In this document: piece by piece, positions 43,826 to 50,925 of the stretch
Position numbering within the stretch: the stretch's first letter is position 1
Layout of the letters: every line of letters starts with the position of its first letter
NCBI RefSeq assembly: GCF_027922365.1
Contig: NZ_BSFN01000006.1
Location: 1 to 64,000, forward strand
Length of the DNA: 64,000 nucleotides
Direction of reading: 5' to 3'
Source of the DNA: Pseudomonas turukhanskensis
Lineage (GTDB): Bacteria; Pseudomonadota; Gammaproteobacteria; Pseudomonadales; Pseudomonadaceae
Made by a program: the position numbers and the translations under genes
The notes under the pieces: generated by a model
The model's database searches: none
What the model saw: the letters and a program-made list of their open reading frames with translations, nothing else
Told to the model about the DNA's origin: nothing

Positions 43826-44212
43826 TCAGACGAGCCCTAGATGCGCGACGCCTGCCAAGAAAAACAGGATTAATAACATAACAATTGTCGACCACTGTAA
43901 TATTGCTAATTTACGCTTGATAGCATGTGGGAGGTCTTGTAAATCTTTAACATCTAGAAGTCCTATTTTAAGATGCAGCTTTGGGAACGTGACGAGCCCG
44001 GATATTCCGCCGATCAATAAAAAATTACCCCATATACCGCAATGCCTTAGTGGTGCCCTCATTGTCACGCCTTTGCAGTTCTTGAGATGCTCTAGCAGCA
44101 AGTCCATTTTAGTGTATGCCATGTGCAAACAAACTCCGAAAAGAATTAACAGTCCGCCGACGTCAATTAGGACGGCGGCGACATAAATCTTATCAGCGAG
44201 ACTCAGGCTCAT
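43826..44212 (-). CDS. Immunity paralogue 1, cognate to the intact PAAR effector
   Basis: 128 residues (MSLSLADKIYVAAVLIDVGG). Three helices, with YTKMDLLLEHLKNC between one and two, GGISGLVTF in helix two, and DLPHAIKRKLAILQW before helix three. The ATG overlaps the effector stop by 4 bases (ATGA), the standard effector-immunity layout. An inner-membrane protein is what one expects to protect against a membrane-inserting toxin tip. Function is inferred from position and from the effector's pore-like C-terminus. Confidence 0.8.
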   Translation of the reverse strand: MSLSLADKIYVAAVLIDVGGLLILFGVCLHMAYTKMDLLLEHLKNCKGVTMRAPLRHCGIWGNFLLIGGISGLVTFPKLHLKIGLLDVKDLQDLPHAIKRKLAILQWSTIVMLLILFFLAGVAHLGLV

Positions 44213-45618
44213 TTGGTTACCTCATAAATCTTTTCTGCTGCTATCTCTGTCGCCTTTTCAGTAATTGCGCCAGCAGCAAAAGAGCTCACTCCAACAACAA
44301 CAATCCCACAAACTAGACCGCCCGCTCCTAAGGTTGGAACGCCTATCGCAAGACATAAAGTCCCTACTGCAGATCCTGTTAAGTAGAAACCCGCAGCGGC
44401 CCCACCTATAGCGCCGCCAATAAAGCTAGCCGTCTCAGTAAATTTTACTTTTTCACATTCTTCAGTTGAGCCTGCCGAACACACATCCTGCACCTTCATA
44501 TACGAAGCACCGCCACCTACCGCCGTTCCTACCCAACCGCCGTACTTAACAACCTTGGCTGCCTTTGAAACACCATCAATATGCGTGGCATAACCCGGAA
44601 TCTGCCCAGCAGCCCCGGCCTGCGTCCATTTATGAACCAAGCTCTTGTTGGAAATGCCTAGCGTGTGTTTCAAGTTAGGGTGATCGGAAAGGCCAATACC
44701 TTTTCGAGTCAGGTCATTCAGGTTGTTGTCGAGTAATGAGAGCAGCCGTTTACGTTGCGCAAAAAACTGCTGCGACCTCAAATGCCCGTCTCTCTGGAAC
44801 GAGCGCTGGTGTAGTTCTTCAATATCCCGCAGTACGGTTCTTACGTTCTCCAGATGCTTCGCGAAGATGGTTTCACCGATGCCTATAGCGGTTGCCCCGT
44901 GAGCCAGGAAGGCCTCGATCTCGTCGTGGTGCTGCATCATAAAATCGGCTTCGTCCGCGCTCAGTGGTTTGAGGGCGTCATTGGCCTTGGCCGCTGCTTC
45001 CATCAGCAGCGCTTCCTGATACGTGCAGGAGCTGTTATCGGGATCGCTCAACACAATCATTGAGCCAGCCTTAACCTCTCCAACCCCAAGGTTCAGCGCA
45101 TTGAATTTGCGCATCACCGCCGGGTCGGGCTCAGGGAAAAGCGTGGCCTCCAACGCCTGGCGGCTCATGCTTTTTGGCACAACATAAAAGCCTGGCTCCT
45201 GAGGCTCAACGCCGGTAAATGCGGCCGAAGCCGGCACGCCCGAAGGCATGAAAGCGGACTGCTGTGGTGTTGCCGGAGGGCTAGCCGCCGTTGAAGAGAA
45301 CGGTTGGGCAACCGTTCTGCTCGCCTGCGGCGCCAGGTCTTCCTTGTAGTAGCTGGCGCCGTGCACGGAGGCGATCAGTCGGGCTTTACAGGGGCAAGTG
45401 CTCCAGCTATCCAGCGTGCCGGCCATCAACTTGCCGTGGCTGTCTATAAACGGAACGCCGCCGGAGATTTGATAGATTTTCCCGTCCTTGCCACACGAAA
45501 CCCGATCACCTTCGCGGGCATGCAGGATGCCGAACATATTGACCCTGGCATCGCCATCCAGCACCTCCCCACCGCAGGTGGTTTTATCGCCCTTGCCAAC
45601 GAAAAAACCTTCAGTCAT
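44209..45618 (-). CDS. PAAR-domain type VI secretion effector with pore-like C-terminus
   Basis: 469 residues. Residues 1-95 form a PAAR spike domain (MTEGFFVGKGDKTTCGGEVL, MFGILHAREGDRVSCGKDGK, CPCKARLIASVHGASYY). A Pro/Ser/Thr linker follows (about 95-145), then a LysM-like segment (FYVVPKSMSRQALEATLFPE ... LNLGVGEVKAGSMIVLSDPD), a charged helical region (about 195-340) and a Gly-rich hydrophobic C-terminus (FIGGAIGGAAAGFYLTGSAV; LCLAIGVPTLGAGGLVCGIV). The end resembles glycine-zipper pore-forming effectors such as Tse4, by architecture only. No vgrG or Eag chaperone adjoins. Confidence 0.85.
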   Translation of the reverse strand: MTEGFFVGKGDKTTCGGEVLDGDARVNMFGILHAREGDRVSCGKDGKIYQISGGVPFIDSHGKLMAGTLDSWSTCPCKARLIASVHGASYYKEDLAPQASRTVAQPFSSTAASPPATPQQSAFMPSGVPASAAFTGVEPQEPGFYVVPKSMSRQALEATLFPEPDPAVMRKFNALNLGVGEVKAGSMIVLSDPDNSSCTYQEALLMEAAAKANDALKPLSADEADFMMQHHDEIEAFLAHGATAIGIGETIFAKHLENVRTVLRDIEELHQRSFQRDGHLRSQQFFAQRKRLLSLLDNNLNDLTRKGIGLSDHPNLKHTLGISNKSLVHKWTQAGAAGQIPGYATHIDGVSKAAKVVKYGGWVGTAVGGGASYMKVQDVCSAGSTEECEKVKFTETASFIGGAIGGAAAGFYLTGSAVGTLCLAIGVPTLGAGGLVCGIVVVGVSSFAAGAITEKATEIAAEKIYEVTK

Positions 45619-45965
45619 TGGGGTAGCCCTCGATGGGAGGCAGGGCGTTTTCCGATCTCGGCAGGCCTCCGCAGGCTACGTACAAAGCGCGATGGGAACG
45701 ACGTATTCATTTTTGAAATCCTGAGCCATGGGGTGCACTCACTGCTTCTTCGCTCGTTGACGGGGACACGCTTGGTGCCTGGTCAGCAGCAGAAGAGAGA
45801 CGGCGAATAGCTGGACACCACCTTGGCGCCAGGACGATTTCAACTAAATCAGATGCTTCTGAGATGCGGCGCTTCAAAGAGCCGGATGGGAGTGTGGTAA
45901 CGGCTACGGGGAGGGGTCTAAGGTGGGGAAGTTAGCTTGGCTGTCTCGCGGTTTGTCGATATAGG
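45619..45965. repeat. Duplicated 5' flank of the PAAR effector, copy 1
   Basis: About 345 bases upstream of effector 1 match, at high identity, the flank of effector 2 (48912-49258): for example TGGTGCCTGGTCAGCAGCAG and CGAATAGCTGGACACCACCT are shared. Identity falls gradually away from the start codon. It probably holds the effector promoter. Two tiny frames (17 and 31 codons, the second with ATGA overlap to the effector) are conserved in both copies, but most changes in them are not synonymous. Confidence 0.8.
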
Positions 45966-45974
45966 ATTGGCGGC

Positions 45975-46223
45975 ATGCGCATACCTGAAGCTTTGAGAGA
46001 TAGGGGTGGTCAATCCGTCCCCTTCACCGTTGATTGGCAAAGAGAGCATGGCTTATTTGTCGTGCAGAGCCGCTGCGTGAGGTATGGCGCTCAGTGTCGC
46101 TTCCGTTTCATATCAACAAAGAAGATGTTGGATAACCACGAATTTGTTGTTTGGCTGCAGCGCATCAGCGGCAAAACAGTGCCGCTGAACGAGGGAGGGC
46201 GTTTATGTTTCGTGTCCTGTTAG
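45975..46223 (+). CDS. Hypothetical small protein
   Basis: 82 residues (starts MRIPEALRDRGGQSVPFTVD; ends with two Cys near the C-terminus). Overlaps the start of the next gene by 19 bases in another frame. No motif recognised and no clear ribosome site. Kept because the composition is protein-like and it fills the space between the effector flank and the next gene. Confidence 0.35.
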   Translation: MRIPEALRDRGGQSVPFTVDWQREHGLFVVQSRCVRYGAQCRFRFISTKKMLDNHEFVVWLQRISGKTVPLNEGGRLCFVSC

Positions 46224-46732
46224 TGCTGTTCTTTCTTTCACCCGTCCTGTCCGTCGGAGCTGACATGCCGCCCGAAGTGCTAAAGCTGCAACACACCATC
46301 GAATCCATTCCAGGTATCACCGATGCCGTAGTGGAAAAGGTCGACCTTTCTGCAATTCCCGAGAGCGACTTCAGTCTTCCTCCCTACGGCGACTTGCCTT
46401 TGGGCGCGCTGCGCCGCACCAGAGGCGGCGGGGCGAACGAGGTATTGATTTCTGTTAACTTCGGCATTTCGCGTGATTCAAAAGGGCTCGATGCCCTCGA
46501 ATTTATCGCGTGGTGGGTGCGTGACAGTGCACGCGGCGGCAGTCCAATACAGATCAGGGCGTTGGCACTTCCGCCTGTTGGAAATCAATTTGGCACGACG
46601 CTGCGGTTTGCCATCGATTACTTCTACGTTGATCCGGACGAGGACATCGGCAACTTAATAGCCAAAGTGGGGGAGTTGGCTGATGGGCTTGGCGGTTCAA
46701 TAGAAATGAATTCGCAGGTAATAGGCCGTTGA
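46205..46732 (+). CDS. Hypothetical secreted protein
   Basis: 175 residues from ATG 46205, with GAGGGAGGGCGTTT upstream. Signal peptide MFRVLLVLFFLSPVLSVGA is clear. The mature part (MPPEVLKLQHTIESIPGITD ... DYFYVDPDEDIGNLIAKVGE) is acidic, mixed alpha/beta, without Cys. It lies between the two effector cassettes on the opposite strand. It could be an unrelated periplasmic protein or a periplasmic immunity protein. Not recognised. Confidence 0.6.
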   Translation: MFRVLLVLFFLSPVLSVGADMPPEVLKLQHTIESIPGITDAVVEKVDLSAIPESDFSLPPYGDLPLGALRRTRGGGANEVLISVNFGISRDSKGLDALEFIAWWVRDSARGGSPIQIRALALPPVGNQFGTTLRFAIDYFYVDPDEDIGNLIAKVGELADGLGGSIEMNSQVIGR

Positions 46733-47110
46733 ACTGGGCAGGTGGGCCATCGTTTAGAGGCGCCCACCGGCGCGATTGTTTGGCTGAGTAGTGTTCACGG
46801 CAGGCAGCCAGGGTTTTGCGTACGGTAGCTTATCTTGCGGGGTTCACCTTGGCGGAGGAGTGGACGTTGTTTGCTTGTTTAAGAATGCGAGGCTGATCGC
46901 GGTAACGGATGGCGGTTAGGGGAATGTCGAGAAGAGTTGGCGGATTTTTTACATTGGAACGCGCCTATGAGGGCATGGCATTTTTACGTCAGCGCAACGC
47001 TCTGATCTTAATCACCGCGGCATTGTAGTGAGCAAGTGCTTTCGCCAATTTCCTCGCCTGCGACACTGCCCGTTGCTTCCTCCCACCAAGTACTTCGCCT
47101 ACTAGCTTTA
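46733..47110. other. 378-base gap, nothing recognisable
   Basis: AT-richer DNA between the secreted protein and the second cassette's immunity gene. No open frame of note, no strong hairpin and no REP. It may hold remnants too eroded to read by eye. Confidence 0.4.
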
Positions 47111-47500
47111 TTATTTAAACTTCAGCAGCGTCCCTACGATCACCATCCACACGAAACAACTCAGCATTATCGCTGCGTCGATTTTGAGCAGACACCTGAG
47201 ATTTGAAGGAAAGTTTTCAAGGTCCTTAGGGTGCAGATCACCTATGCGGATTGATGGCTTTGGCATCAAAATCATTCCGGTGATTTGTGCTACGACCAAC
47301 ATCGACCCCATCCAACCTTGCTCGCGCAATATTGGGCCCCAAGTGTAGCTATAACGACTGTTTTTAAGCGCGGCCATCATTGCATCCAAGTGGCAACGAC
47401 TCAGGTATAGGCTGTATGCAATACCTATGAACCCCAGCAGAATAGGACCGCCGGCAACAACGATTGCAAGCCAGACGGGCAAGTTATCGATACTGCTCAT
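47111..47500 (-). CDS. Immunity paralogue 6, partner of the second PAAR effector
   Basis: 129 residues, the most divergent sibling: helices at about 10-32, 60-82 and 105-126, with CHLDAMMAALKNSRYS and HPKDLENFPSNLRCLL matching the family motifs (LD-ML-LKN and D-FP-LKRKL). The usual GGISG is replaced by VAQITGM. Its ATG overlaps the effector stop by 4 bases. The frame is intact although the effector is broken. Confidence 0.78.
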   Translation of the reverse strand: MSSIDNLPVWLAIVVAGGPILLGFIGIAYSLYLSRCHLDAMMAALKNSRYSYTWGPILREQGWMGSMLVVAQITGMILMPKPSIRIGDLHPKDLENFPSNLRCLLKIDAAIMLSCFVWMVIVGTLLKFK

Positions 47501-48911
47501 GGATGTTTGGCTTCATATATTTTTTCACCCATGTATTCACCACCGATGCCGCCGAAGCTCGAACCCACCCATGCGCCTGTACCCACTACCGCCGCGACGC
47601 ACGCAATGCCTCCAACAACAAATGTTGAGACACCAAGTGCTAAACAGATTGGTGCGGCGGCGGATGCGGCCACGCGGGCGCCTACCATTCCACCAGCCGT
47701 TGCTCCTCCAAACTTCCCGCTTTCAGTGAGCTTTACCTTCTCACACGCCGCCCCCGAATCACCGCCACACACTTCTTTAATAGCCAGCAACGACGACACC
47801 CCGCCAATACCAATTCCGATGTAACCACCCGCCGCCATGTACTTAGCCGCACGACTCAATCCGTTCACGTGCGTGGCATATCCCGGTATCTGCCCCGGTG
47901 CACCGACTTTATTCCAGTTATGCACCAGGCTTTTGCTAGAAATACCGAGATTGGTTTTCAGTTTGGGATGATCGCCCAGGCTGGTGTAGCCGCGCAGCCG
48001 AGTGGAGTTCAGTAGGTGGGCATCCAACTGGTCAAGCAGGAGCTTGCGTTTAGCTAAGAACTGCGGCGTTTTAAGGTTGCCGTGCTGGCGGTAGGTGTCT
48101 TGATGCAGGCGTTCGATAGCCTGCAATGTGTCACGTAGATTTGTCAGGTGCGTTTCCATCACCGCTGCGCTAACACCAAGCCAAGTTGAAGTGTGGCCGG
48201 TGAACCTTGCGATTTCGGCGCCGTGACTAAATAGAAACTCAGCTTCTGCGGGAGTCAGAGGCTCCAGGGCCTCGTTAACCTGCTCGGCTGCCTGCATCAA
48301 TAGCGCTTCCTGATACGTACAGGAGGTGTTGTTAGGATCACTCAACACAACCATTGAGCCAGCCTTAAGCTCGCTGACCCAAGGATTAAGCGCGTTGAAT
48401 TTGCGCATCACCGCCGGGTCGGGCTGCGGAAAAAGCGTGGCCTCCAACGCCTGGCGGCTCATGCTTTTTGGCACAACATAAAGCCTGGCTCCTGAGGCTC
48501 AACGCCGGTATATGCGGCCGAAGCCGGCACGCCCGAAGGCCTGAAAGCGGACTGCTGTGGTGTTGCTGGAGTGCTCGCCGCTGTTGAAGAAGTTGGTTGT
48601 GCAAATGTTCCACTCGCCGGCGGCGCCGGGTCTTCCTTGTAGTAGCTGGCGCCGTACACCGAGGCGATCAGCCGGGCATTACAGGGGCAAGTGCTCCAGC
48701 TATCCAGCGTGCCGGCCATCAACTTGCCGTGGCTATCTATAAACGGAACGCCGCCGGAGACTTGATAGATTTTCCCGTCCTTGCCACACGAAACCCGATC
48801 ACCTTCGCGGGCATGCAGGATGCCGAACATATTGACCCTGGCATCGCCATCCAGCACCTCCCCACCGCAGGTGGTTTTATCGCCCTTGCCAATGAAAAAA
48901 CCTTCCGTCAT
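47497..48911 (-). pseudogene. Second PAAR effector, frameshifted
   Basis: The first 145 codons (from ATG 48909-48911) are nearly identical to effector 1 through GVEPQEPGF, then run out at LCQKA. The rest continues in another frame from 48474 (PKSMSRQALEATLFPQPDPA) to KIYEAKHP at 47497. Effector 1 has TTTT at this point (45186-45189) and this copy TTT (48480-48482), so one T is missing. The C-terminal half could start at GTG 48472-48474 but would lack PAAR. The C-terminal tip differs from effector 1 while the PAAR is conserved, as in polymorphic toxins. Confidence 0.85.
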
Positions 48912-49258
48912 TGGGATAGCCCTCGATGGGGGGCAGGTCGATTTCCAATCTCGGCAGGCCTCTGCGGGCTACGTACAAAGCGCGATGGGAAGGACGTATT
49001 CATTTTTGAAATCCTGAGCCATGGGGAGCATTCACCGCTTCTTCGCTCGTTGACGGCGACACGCTTGGTGCCTGGTCAGCAGCAGAAGAGAGACGGCGAA
49101 TAGCTGGACACCACCTTGGCTCCAAGGCGATTTCGGATAAATCAGATGCTTCTGAGGAGCAGAGCTTCAAAGCGCCGAATGGGAGGGTGCTATCGGCTAC
49201 GGGGAGGGGGTGTAATGCGGGGAATTTCGTTTGGGTGTCTTACGGTTTGTCCATATAA
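48912..49258. repeat. Duplicated 5' flank of the PAAR effector, copy 2
   Basis: Counterpart of 45619-45965. The match ends near 49258 where GGTTTGTCCATATAAGG replaces GGTTTGTCGATATAGG. Together with the nrdB terminator it accounts for the 48912-49347 gap. Confidence 0.8.
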
Positions 49259-49298
49259 GGCGAAGTACTACGGCGGATAACCAGGCAAGTACGCAGAC

Positions 49299-49332
49299 GA
49301 AAAAAAACCTACGCCAAATGACGTAGGTTTTT
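49299..49332 (-). terminator. Rho-independent terminator of nrdB
   Basis: On the minus strand AAAAACCTACG and CGTAGGTTTTTTTT flank an 8-base loop, a classic intrinsic terminator 15 bases past the nrdB stop. The A-run on the other side makes it work in both directions. Confidence 0.9.
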
Positions 49333-49347
49333 CAGCGTAGCGAACTG

Positions 49348-50595
49348 TCAATCCCAGCTCAACGCCCCGCCAGTCTGATACTCAATCACGCGCGTCTCAA
49401 AGAAGTTCTTCTCTTTCTTCAAGTCCATGATCTCGCTCATCCATGGGAACGGGTTAGTGGTACCTGGGTATTCCTCTTTCAAACCAATCTGCGACAGGCG
49501 ACGGTTGGCGATGAATTTGAGGTAGTCCTCCATCATCGCTGCGTTCATGCCCAGTACGCCGCGAGGCATAGTGTCGCGGGCGTATTCGATTTCCAGTTGG
49601 GTGCCCTGAAGAATCATCTGGGTGGCTTCGTCTTTCATCTGGGCATCCCACAGGTGTGGGTTTTCGATTTTGATCTGGTTGATCACGTCGATGCCGAAGT
49701 TCAGGTGCATGCTTTCGTCGCGCAGGATGTATTGGAACTGCTCGGCGGTACCGGTCATTTTGTTGCGGCGGCCCATGGAGAGAATCTGGGTGAAGCCGCA
49801 GTAGAAGAAGATGCCTTCCAGTACGCAGTAGTAGGCGATCAGGTTGCGCAGGAATTGACGGTCGGTTTCCGGGGTGCCGGTTTCGAATTTCGGGTCGGAG
49901 ATGGAGCGGGTGTATTTAAGACCCCAGCTGGCCTTTTTAGCGACCGATGGAATCTCGTGGTACATGTTGAAGATCTCGCCTTCGTCCATGCCCAGCGATT
50001 CGATGCAGTATTGGTAGGCGTGGGTGTGGATCGCCTCTTCGAAGGCCTGGCGCAGGATGTACTGGCGGCATTCAGGGTTGGTGATCAAACGGTACACGGC
50101 CAGCACAAGGTTGTTGGCAACGAGGGAGTCGGCGGTGGAGAAGAAGCCGAGGTTGCGCATGACGATGCGGCGCTCGTCTTCGCTCAGGCCGTCATTGCTC
50201 TTCCACAGGGCGATGTCGGCGTTCATGTTTACTTCTTGCGGCATCCAGTGGTTGGCGCAGCCGTCGAGGTATTTCTGCCAGGCCCAGTCGTACTTGAAGG
50301 GTACGAGTTGGTTGAGGTCGGCACGGGCGTTGATCATTTGCTTGTCGCCCACGTGTACGCGGGCGCTGGTGCCGGCCAGGTCGTCGAGGCCTTCCTGGAT
50401 GTCGAGGTCGTTCAGGGCGCTTTTGGCGCGGGCGACGGCGTCGGAGTCGCTGGCATCTACCGCGCGTGCTTCCAGGGCTGCGTTGCCGCCGACCTGGTTG
50501 AGCTTGTCCAGGCTCATGTCGTTAACGGTGGCAGTGGTGGTGGCGGCGGCCGTTTCGGCGCCGTCTTCTTTGTCGAATTCGTCCCAGCTCAGCAT
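49348..50595 (-). CDS. nrdB: Class Ia ribonucleotide reductase, beta subunit
   Basis: 415 residues from ATG 50593-50595 (GGGAGCAAAGACACC upstream). Diiron ligands appear in order: [45 protein letters not shown] and [14 protein letters not shown]. The C-terminal peptide [13 protein letters not shown] should dock into NrdA. It pairs with NrdA to reduce ribonucleotides to deoxyribonucleotides. The start of homology and SD exclude the longer open frame up to 50883, which reads through REP DNA. Confidence 0.96.
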   Translation of the reverse strand: MLSWDEFDKEDGAETAAATTTATVNDMSLDKLNQVGGNAALEARAVDASDSDAVARAKSALNDLDIQEGLDDLAGTSARVHVGDKQMINARADLNQLVPFKYDWAWQKYLDGCANHWMPQEVNMNADIALWKSNDGLSEDERRIVMRNLGFFSTADSLVANNLVLAVYRLITNPECRQYILRQAFEEAIHTHAYQYCIESLGMDEGEIFNMYHEIPSVAKKASWGLKYTRSISDPKFETGTPETDRQFLRNLIAYYCVLEGIFFYCGFTQILSMGRRNKMTGTAEQFQYILRDESMHLNFGIDVINQIKIENPHLWDAQMKDEATQMILQGTQLEIEYARDTMPRGVLGMNAAMMEDYLKFIANRRLSQIGLKEEYPGTTNPFPWMSEIMDLKKEKNFFETRVIEYQTGGALSWD

Positions 50596-50770
50596 GGTGT
50601 CTTTGCTCCCGCTTCTAGGCCGTGCGCCTTGGGCGGGCGGCCGTGTGAGTTTCCAGTCTAGTTCGCTGCTCGTGCACACAAAGCAATGACTGACCTTTGG
50701 TTTTATCCAGCTCGGCGATGGGTTGCCGGGTTGGTTTGGATTGTTCTTGGGGATTTGCGTTGGGGCTTTC

Positions 50771-50808
50771 CCCTCACCCCAGCCCTCTCCCGGGGGGGGA
50801 GGGGGCGC
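50771..50808. repeat. REP arm, family D
   Basis: CCCCTCACCCCAGCCCTCTC followed by CCGGGGGGGGAGGGGGCGC. A single-hairpin copy in the nrdB-nrdA gap. Confidence 0.7.
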
Positions 50809-50824
50809 ACGGTGGTGCTGTTCG

Positions 50825-50891
50825 TAGGGTGTGCTTCGCGCACCGTTGCGGTTCCCGGGGAAACGCTGGTGCGCACAGCGCACCCTACGAA
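50825..50891. repeat. REP palindrome, family A
   Basis: GTAGGGTGTGCTTCGCGCAC (50825-50844) faces GGTGCGCACAGCGCACCCTA (50869-50888). Same family as 4701-4769. It occupies the intergenic space between nrdA and nrdB, so the two genes may be separable in expression. Confidence 0.85.
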
Positions 50892-50892
50892 A

Positions 50893-50915
50893 CCGAGCCC
50901 CTAGGGGCCCGGTTT
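50893..50915 (-). terminator. Hairpin after nrdA
   Basis: Minus strand CCGGGCCCC and GGGGCTCGG pair around TA, followed by TTTCG. Just past the nrdA stop codon; a modest terminator or attenuator ahead of nrdB. Confidence 0.5.
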
Positions 50916-50925
50916 TGGGTGGTGC

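Noticed and set aside
45304..45810. Paired 168-codon plus-strand frames at 45304-45810 and 48597-49103
   Set aside because: They look conserved only because the effector DNA is duplicated. They are antisense of the PAAR coding part and flank.
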